From the NCBI GenBank assembly GCA_900617975.1, contig UZAE01001459.1:1-13235 (forward strand): a stretch of 13,235 bases of DNA. Reading direction: 5' to 3'. This document shows, piece after piece, positions 1 to 8,100 of the stretch. This DNA comes from Rodentolepis nana. Lineage: Eukaryota; Platyhelminthes; Cestoda; Cyclophyllidea; Hymenolepididae. Position 1 is the first letter of the stretch, and every line of letters begins with the position of its first letter. A program made the position numbers and the translations under genes. The notes beneath the pieces were generated by a model. It saw only the letters and a list, made by a program, of their open reading frames with translations, was not told the origin of the DNA and made no database searches.

Positions 1-829
1 AGAGCTATTCACAGATGTAACAGACAGACAAAAAGGCAGAGAAAAGGTTAGATGAGCACTGTGGAAGGGGTCGAATATGACAAGCAGTTGGGCCATGATA
101 TGTAAAAGAGTCAGACAGACACAAAGGCAGAGAAAAGGGTAAGATGAGTACTGAAAGGGGTCGAATATGACATACAGTGGGGTCATGGTAGTTTAAACAG
201 ACACAAAGGTAGAACAAAGGTGAGGTGAGTACTGTGTTACACGAAGGTAGAGAAAAAGGTAAGATGAGTACTGTGGAGGCTTAGAAAAGGTAGGAAAAAG
301 GTGAGGTGAGTACTGTGGAAGATACAAATGTAGAAAAAAGGTGAGGTGAGTACTATGGAAGTATACAGACTCAGAGGTAGAAAAAAGGTGAGGTGAGTAC
401 TGTGGAAGTAGACTAATATGCCATACAGTGGGTCATGGTAGCTAGAGTCAACTGAAGGTAGAAAAAAGGCGAGGTGAGTACTGTGGAAGTGGTGAAATAT
501 GACATACAGTGGGGTGATGGTAGTTTGAAGTCAGAGGTATATGACATACAGTGGGGTGATGGTAGTTTGAAGTGAGAAATAGGTAGAAAAAAGGTGAGGT
601 TAGTACTGTGGAAGAAGTCGACAGTAGAGCAAAGGTGAGGTGAGTACTGTGGAAGGGGTCGAATTTGACATACAGTGGGGTGATGGTAGTTTGAAGTGAG
701 AAGTCGAGGCATAGAGTGAGGTGTGGTAGTTTGAAGTGAGAAGTCAGCTGCCAGTTAATAGACCTTTTTGCCGTATGAGCATACGTTGCCCAGGATGTAC
801 CACGTGGAGGTAAGTCTATCGTACACCCC
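1..829 (-). repeat. Dispersed repeat copy D, expanded into a nested minisatellite
   Basis: In minus orientation the copy starts near 829 (GGGGTGTACGATAGACTTACC). It passes through a core with CACGTG (801-806), an ACGTATGC-type stretch and GCCAGTTAATAGACC (core 744-829), then runs into tandem modules to the window edge. One module (plus-strand reading AAAGGTGAGGTGAGTACTG) occurs about ten times between 45 and 655. A second (ACATACAGTGGGGTGATGG) occurs about six times between 165 and 745. The copy is cut by the window edge. Open frames here are by-products of the array. Confidence 0.85.
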
Positions 830-1789
830 GCTTGTGGTAAATTAACCAGTAAGTAAACTGATAATGACGTCGGGACTCTGAAGAGCTTTAAATTTTCTTG
901 TCTCACAAATTTTTTTGGCATTTTAATGGATTTGCTGCACATTAACGGGCCTTATTTCATCATCACACCTTTCGAATGTCCCTCCTCACCGTTAATTTGC
1001 ACTGGTTTTTTCACCTTTTTTCGACTTATATACACAGATAGAGAATCATATTTTTTTAATTATTTTGGTCGCCTTAGTAATTAACTATTTTTGAAGTGCT
1101 TACCTTTTCGGTACCGCTACATAGCTGTGGTCAAACCTCAGCAAGCCCACGGAGAATCCCCAAGTACAGAACGGGCCCCCGAATTAGTTATGCTACCAAG
1201 GTCGTGGAAAGTATGACGTGTAAAGTGCATATTTCGGTTTAAATTTCGATGCCACTGGCACAGAGCTTGGTAAACAAACACGACTTTGGGTGCGTTCACA
1301 CTGAAATAATTATTGGTTTATTATTGGCTGAGAGATAACAGCACTCATGACCTCATTTCTTCCCTAGCGCGATCACTAGAATGTTCGAAAATGCATGAGA
1401 TTTCTTAGGTCAATGGAGTTGAGAATTCTTTCAAACTGTTGCATTTTAGAAGCTTAACTAATAAATGCGAAGCAGCGTTCATATATTACAGACCGAGTAT
1501 CTACAAAATTAGCAAAATTAAGATGGCCAATTTTGCAGGCCAAATGATATACAATAGTTATGTTATAAGTAGAGTTCAAGAACAGTTACAGATGGAGAAG
1601 TGCAGATATGTTTCCAGATCCCTGACGATAATCTTTCACGAATGTTTCCTGATAACGTTATCTTCTAAATCTGTCAGTGCAGTTTCTTGTTAAGTAACAG
1701 AGCTCTTGGAGGCTGTTGAAAACCGCCAACTGTGATATCGCATAAATCTTTGAAAAGATTGTTCATTTTGAAGAGAGTTCTAGGCCAAC
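830..1789. other. Spacer downstream of sororin-like gene
   Basis: No convincing gene. On the minus strand a consensus donor (AAAAG before GTAAGC, 1098-1103) lies about 210 nt below two CCAAT boxes (1312-1327), which could mark a first exon of another minus-strand gene. An open frame at 1439-1693 (plus) has no recognised homology or paired splice sites. A GC-richer patch at about 1110-1210 has no assignable identity. Confidence 0.4.
1312..1327 (-). promoter_or_regulatory. Two inverted CCAAT boxes
   Basis: ATTGG at 1312-1316 and 1323-1327, that is CCAAT on the minus strand, 11 bp apart (about one helical turn). With the donor at 1098-1103 they could form the 5' end of a gene running left out of the window, but no coding exon is identified. 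Confidence 0.25.
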
Positions 1790-1795
1790 TTTATT
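1790..1795 (-). terminator. Candidate poly(A) signal of sororin-like gene
   Basis: AATAAA on the minus strand, about 300 nt after the TAA at 2098. It is the first canonical hexamer I found downstream of the stop and implies a 3' UTR of roughly 320 nt. The open frame on the opposite strand (1830-2069) lies within this presumed UTR. Confidence 0.4.
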
Positions 1796-2097
1796 GGACA
1801 CTTTAAAATGTCTTAACTGATAAATGTAATTGGTTATTTCCATCCTCTATTATAATTACAGCGGAGGCTCTACTACAGCAGGAGGCCAAAATAAAGCTAG
1901 CCAGTCAACGTTTCTATTCCATTGTGAATCTCCTCTAAAATGGGTACTGATTTGTGAATCCTCCCCCCCTCCCAAAAACCCCAAATATGCCATTGGAGAC
2001 AGTCAAATTACAAAAAAGTTGAGTGTAATGGGATTAAAATTACATATTCGGCTGTATATAAATAAATAAAAAGCAATTTATGTTGATGATGGGAGGA

Positions 2098-2172
2098 TTA
2101 ATCAATTGTTAGGTCAAAATCTTCGAAGGGTTTCAGTTGAGAACTAAACTCCTTCAACCATTCCTCGTAATT
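2098..2172 (-). CDS. CDCA5: Sororin-like gene, exon 8 (sororin C-terminal domain)
   Basis: There are 24 codons plus TAA, following a CCTTTCAG acceptor. The peptide NYEEWLKEF...FEDFDLTID holds the sororin signature. Tryptophan 384 sits 14 residues before F398-D-L, with hydrophobic residues between and an I-D ending in place of V-E. In known sororins this segment is the most conserved part and is needed for cohesion. It sits at the exact C-terminus, as in the family. Confidence 0.8.
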   Translation of the reverse strand, partial: NYEEWLKEFSSQLKPFEDFDLTID

Positions 2173-5100
2173 CTGAAAGGAATGAAAAAGCACATCGTTA
2201 ATTCGTTTTCAATAGGTCTGGTGGCTAACCCTCGCATGTGCTGATATGATGAAAGAGGAAAACTATTCACACCAACTTACCCGAATCACAATATGAACGG
2301 AATTCTAGCTCAAAATAATGATTAAACAAAAAAGTGCTAAATTCGTATCTGAAAACACTTACGGAACACGAAAGGATCCGAGTCTGGTTGGGGAAAAAAA
2401 ACAAAAGACCAATAGGGGAGCCGAATGGGGAGAACAGCGAGGCCATAGGTTAGATAAGACTATATATAGCCACCTCTCGTATTGAAGTCTTGTGGACTTA
2501 GGAAAAAATGGCATCAGGCCTCACTAACTTTATTTGCATGCATCTTGGGCTCCATTTCCATCATCCACCTCTTCCACAATTGCTCGCCTTACGCACACGT
2601 CTTAATCGAACTACTATTTAGACCGTTTACCTAGAAGTCGAACAAGCCTGCAGATAAGCAATTATCCAACAGGCGACTTACTTATCAAAGCTAATAAAGG
2701 CATAAAAACACAACAAATTTTATCTGATCAAGAGCAGGGATTCCACCAAAAATACCCAATAAAGCCTATTCAACCCTCAATCGTTCAGACGGTAAGAACC
2801 ACTTAAAAAATATGGCGGCTACACTAGTAAATACAGTTTAAACAACCCCCAATTTCTACCAGGGAAAAACAGGCCAGCTTTATTCAACAATTGTCAGTCT
2901 TTTGAAAAATGAGAAGGATGTAAAAGCACACAGGAGATTAGCGAATAGAAAGACCATTTAACTGAATAAGCAATTTAACGCACAAATCGACTTCTTGGTG
3001 TCTTTTAACCCAGAGATAAATAATTATTCAGAACTAGTGTAAGCAGCAACTGGAAAGAAAAGGACTAACAATCTCGAGATCACTACAAAAGAGCGAAAAC
3101 AACGAATGACTTATAAAGCCTGATAACTAATAAAGTAAATATCCGTTGAAGTAAACTCGACAAACCCGATAGGATAGACTATTAGAGAGCACAAATATAA
3201 GATTTTCCTGTAAATTTCATAGAAAGAAAAAATTTTTTCTTATAAGTAGGAAGTCCTGATTTCAAGACAGAAAGAGACAAGTCAAAAAAAATGACACATG
3301 ACAAAAAGCACAATCGTTATATCAGGACTGCCCCAAGTCCAACACCTGCGTCATTATTGCAATACAAGTTGCAAATGATCAACTTTGTACGGTAAAACAA
3401 TGTAGTAAAGGAATAAAGTTACTCACCGACTGGTCTTCATCTTGAGAACGATGTCGCCTTGGTATTTTAAGACCTGATGCAGATTGTCCACTAGAGCCTG
3501 CAGGGAAAAAAACAAAACTGATACAAAGTGCCAATTATTATACGCTACTGAATTACAACTAAGTAGCATGGGAGATTATTAGGAGTGAACGTGTGTAAAC
3601 TGAACAAGTTAATGCAACACCTAAAACTCCATCTACATGGTTCTAAAAAATTCGACGACCATTGATACGCATTTGAAAAAAACAATATCGTCTTTACTTA
3701 GAAGCCTATTTCCACAAATGCTTCTGACACTCACAAGCTCACAAATAAATTAAAATCGCATCATTTCCTAAAGCTCTTTTAAGTAGTACATGACGTACCT
3801 CGTGAATTAGAGTCACGCTTTGGTATGGGAGAAAGTGGCTGGGCAAAAGAGATACGTCTGACCTCTTGGTGACCCGTCGTTTCATTTTCAGCAACGTTTC
3901 GTCGTTTGACTGAAGAAACGAGAACATTCGAGACATCAGAAAAAGGTTGAACATAATCCCCGTTATCGCTGGTCCTTATTAGTGGCTTTTCTGAAAGAAA
4001 AATAAACATGTTTGCAATAAAGAGAAACAATTTAATAGCCTAAAGTGGCTATGCAAAACCAAAGTTGAGAATTACGACTTTTAAAGTTTGCAGTGATAAT
4101 AGTGCGCCTTCTTTCAATTTCAAGTTTGATTTGGTTTGAGAAACACGAAAATAAGCAAATGCAGAAAAAAAGAACTTTTGTCAATAAGAATCAAATTCTC
4201 TTTTATGGCTCGAATTTAACCAGACGATATTCATCTAATTGCCTCCCTATGAAAAAACGTTGATGACAGAAGTCTAGTTTCCCATAAGAATGAAGAAGAA
4301 CATGCTTTTCTAAATGAGCTTGGAAATTATCATATGCACATTAGATGCCCACTCGCAACCCTGCCAGTCCATTACGAAAAAGCCTGCAAGCAGCCTCAAG
4401 GAGAAAAGTTCCTTTTGTTATCATTTTTGCTTTAAAGTGTAACCAAGATAAAAAATACCATGTCTTGTAACATATTGAGAGTGTCTGCTTAGGATTGTTT
4501 CGCTATCAAATGTTAGTAGAGGTTACGAATACAGTCATATAGAACGCCGTTTCCAATCGTGCAGTGTTTAGTGTTTAAGCATATTTTGGATGCAAATCGT
4601 TTTTAACGTTAAATAAAAGGTCCACTACCAAATAACCATTGCTAAAAGTGCTATCCACAAAATGAAAGCTAAATTTAGAGATATAGATTCAGATACTAAA
4701 GGCAAACACAGGCCTGTACATATGGGTTATTCATCGGAAAGCATGCAATGTTAGCGAAACTGCTAAGAAATCAACGGAAATCAAGAAGACACCTATCCAC
4801 CAAAATTAAACACCAAACGGGCGTGATACAAGAGCAGCGTATAGGTTATGCAAACATTACCACCTGGGGACTAACCAAGAAGACATAATTGTAAACATCA
4901 TACTCCATGAATTCGAAAAAGATACCCAAAAAATAATGAGACACGCCTAGTTGAGTAACGAAATTCATCTCGAATAGATTCAACGATTATCATGCAGTAT
5001 TGAATGCTCAGTAAGTTATTATTTATAATATTCTCTATTTACCGCTTTTAAATAAATACATAATAATAATAATAATTTACTCTTCTATATTCAGATGGGA

Positions 5101-8100
5101 AAAATTCCACATACACCGACCAATGAGATTAGAGTGACGCGTAAATGACGTCATTCTATCAACCAATAGAAAATAGACTCAAGGGATAACGCGCCCAGAT
5201 AAGCGAATTATTTATTTCCATGATTTAACAAAAACGCAAAAATATACAGATAATTAGTATCGAATGAAAGAGAGAAACCCGGGAAGAAAGAGGGTAGAGC
5301 ATGCAAACTCAACCAGAAACTTTCGATATTTTACGCCTCTTATCTGCACACTGATTCCAACCATAAGTCGACCTTAAGATGCCCAATTGACCCTAAGTCC
5401 ACTGTGGGCCTCCAGAGAACAAAGTTTTGCAAAGTAAAATTTAAACCTTAGCCAAGTTTTCCCATAATATTCAATCTGAAGAAAAGGCCACCAAGGTCAT
5501 TGCCGATCAATGAACAAGTGTAGGATATTTCAGTTGCAATTTATGCCAAACTCATTCCAACGTATTTAAACTAAGTGTGATATAAGAAAAACCACTTGCC
5601 TCTCGGCCGATATTTTTATCAATTTTCAATTTGTTTGCCTTAAAATAGCAAAATTTCAAGTCATCTACGGGAATAAGAGACTAGATGGATGACTCAGCAC
5701 ACTCTTTCCCTCAAAATAACCATGAGTCAGTTTCTGAAATCAATAGCGAACACGAATTCGATTCATTCGATGACTAATACGAAGATGCCAGAAGCAATAA
5801 AAGTTCAAATGCTCTAATGTAGAATTAATATGGCGGTGTTCAGATCAATAGGGGTGGAGTAAAACGAGTATTACACAGGAAAAGCTCCTTGATGCCAAAT
5901 TTCCCCAAAGAAGAGTTGTAGTCATAACGCAGCTTTGTCATTGAAGTAAGGACTTTCAAATACTGATGCAAGTTAAAAGTGTGGAGTTGATCGGCAGATA
6001 ATACTCAAGATTGCATGAAATAGTCATTAACAATGGGATTTGATTTTGTAAGTAAAATTGAGATGACCTAATAACATATTCGCCATGCCTCCCATAATCG
6101 TGGTTCCAACTACGTAGCTGAATGATGACAAGGACATCCGTTGGCACTTGGTGATATCAGATCCTTCAGATAAGTTGAAAAGAAAACATAGACACAATAA
6201 AACACAGAACCATTGCACCAATAATCAATAAATCTTACCCGGAAGGATATAAAGACAAGAAAGGAACTGGAGAAAGAAAGCTCGACCTCAACTGACCCGA
6301 GGTTTAATTTGCCCAATGCCTTTAATAAATCTCATGGGGTGTGCGATAGACTTACCTCCACGTGGTGCGCCCTGGATAACGTATACTCATACGGCAAAAA
6401 AGTCTACTAACTGGCAGTTGACTTCTGACTTATAACTCTTATCAACTCTTATCGACTACTGTCACAGTACTCACCTTTCCATTTGAAATAAATAAGTAAA
6501 TTAATACATCTCATTTCACACGTCCACATATTGGATAAAATTTTGCTAATTATCTTATGTACTTTTGGGACCAAATAGCGATTCTTGGAAATTAAAGGAG
6601 ATAAATGGTCAAAAATGACATGACAGATTCCAGAAGGCGGAATCGAGGAACAGAAAACCATAACGGGGCAAGCCAGCTAAATAGTGAAAATGTGATGGAT
6701 GAAGAATTTAAAAGTAAGCTTTTCTGACATTCTAGTTTGCGTTCCCCACTTCTATTTGATCTAAATCTCTTCAAACCAGATTTTGGTGTTCCTCGAGTTT
6801 AGGCATTTCATCATTAGAACTTGCATTAATAATTTCCTATGACGGCAAATTGTACCCGAGAATACTAATCAGATTATACTCTGACTAAAGCATTCAACCA
6901 ATGATATGAAAAAAAATAAAATATTTGACATAGCCACATCGAATCTCACCACAAGCATAATAAAAATAGCCAATTATTAGTTAATTGATAAAATTTAGTA
7001 CCGATTTTAACCTTCATTGGTTTGATTTTCCCTCTTTGTAGAACATAGAAAATAAATCGACGACACATGCCTTTTTTAATTTAGGAAATTGATTTTCAGA
7101 ACTTGTTAATTGTTTGCCTACCTTCCATCTTTCATTTCCCTTCAAAATTAAGCACCGACTCACCTTATAATGGAAATGACAGTAGGAGAAAGAAGTAATC
7201 TTGCAATATATTGTTGAGGGCAATATACCAGTGTTAATGTGCCAACTACGAAGTGAGAGGTTACGAGATCAACATTCACTCAGTGAGCGAAATGGCCAAT
7301 CACACTTATTAACTTCGACTGTCGTATCGGAGAACGCTTTTCACGAAGTGAAATAAACTGATAAACAGAACAGAGCAATAAGTGGACTCACCAAAAATGT
7401 GCAAACCTTCACCATCTCTCGCTTATTTAAAAAATAACTAAATCTGGCAAAACTTACCAGATAATTTTCTCAGCGGAGTGCTGCATGGATCAGCCGTAGT
7501 AGGTTTTTCAGTGCCAATCCAATCATCATCACCAGAACCGCCGGCACATTCAATAACATCGTTGTTTTCTTCTATCGGTGCTGATTTTGGTTGCTGTGAA
7601 GACGGGGGTTGGTTGGGGAGAGGTAACCAGATTGTTGTAGCTGCGATTCTTGCACGCTCATCATCTGTCAGAGGTTGAGACCGTGTTCTAGATGACATCA
7701 GCTTAGGCACACGTTTGGTCTGCATGAGGAAAAGCTGCATCAATTAGAAAGTTTGTGGAAAGCCTCTCAATGACAAGGGATCATTACCACCTATTTCGTT
7801 AATTACTAAAAACTCATTGGTTGACATTTGTTGGAAAGGAATCCCATCATTGTAAAACAAAACAATCTAAGGAGTTTTCAACTCCACTACAAAATAAAAT
7901 AGACAATTACGGGAAAAACGACTAAACGTATTTTACAAACAGTTAACCTCAATCTTTGATGAATTAAAAACAAGGAGTCAAATAAAATTAATCTAAACCA
8001 AAAAGCAAAATATAAGTTAACTGTAAAGAAATAAATAAATTACATCACACCCAATGGAACATAAATAGAAAAACCAATTCACGAGAATAAGGATCATTGA

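Larger units (their letters stand above)
3991..7391 (-). other. Sororin-like gene, long intron 5
   Basis: About 3.4 kb, non-coding as far as I can see. It holds a (TAA)n microsatellite (5061-5076), a CRE/CCAAT cluster (5120-5167), a 28-nt frame-breaking exon candidate (6239-6266) and a dispersed repeat copy (6336-6480). Several 60-70 codon open frames near 5956-6774 lack supporting splice sites or recognisable motifs. Confidence 0.55.

Noticed and set aside
1..829. CRISPR-like array at the left edge
   Set aside because: Spacing is irregular, there are two interleaved repeat units and no unique spacers of constant length, and the genome is eukaryotic. It is a minisatellite.
5..942. Open frames across the left array
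   Set aside because: They are translations of the repeat modules, as the recurring HHPTVC-type peptides show.
1439..1693. 84-codon plus-strand open frame
   Set aside because: It opens at TTG rather than ATG, has no paired splice sites and no recognisable motif. Frames of this length are expected by chance in 13 kb.
1830..2069. 79-codon plus-strand open frame
   Set aside because: It lies antisense in the presumed 3' UTR of the sororin-like gene, is low in complexity and has no family resemblance.
2682..2690. 9-nt microexon candidate with an excellent acceptor and a GTAAGT donor
   Set aside because: In the required phase 0 it reads L followed by two stops, so it cannot be a normal coding exon of this gene.
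6027..6221. Hydrophobic minus-strand open frame in intron 5 that looks like a membrane protein
   Set aside because: It overlaps two other open frames of similar length, lacks a supported acceptor or in-phase join, and its hydrophobicity follows from T-rich sequence.
7164..7199. 36-nt exon candidate with a strong GTGAGT donor in intron 5
   Set aside because: It is frame-preserving in length but ends in an in-frame TAA, and its acceptor is poor.
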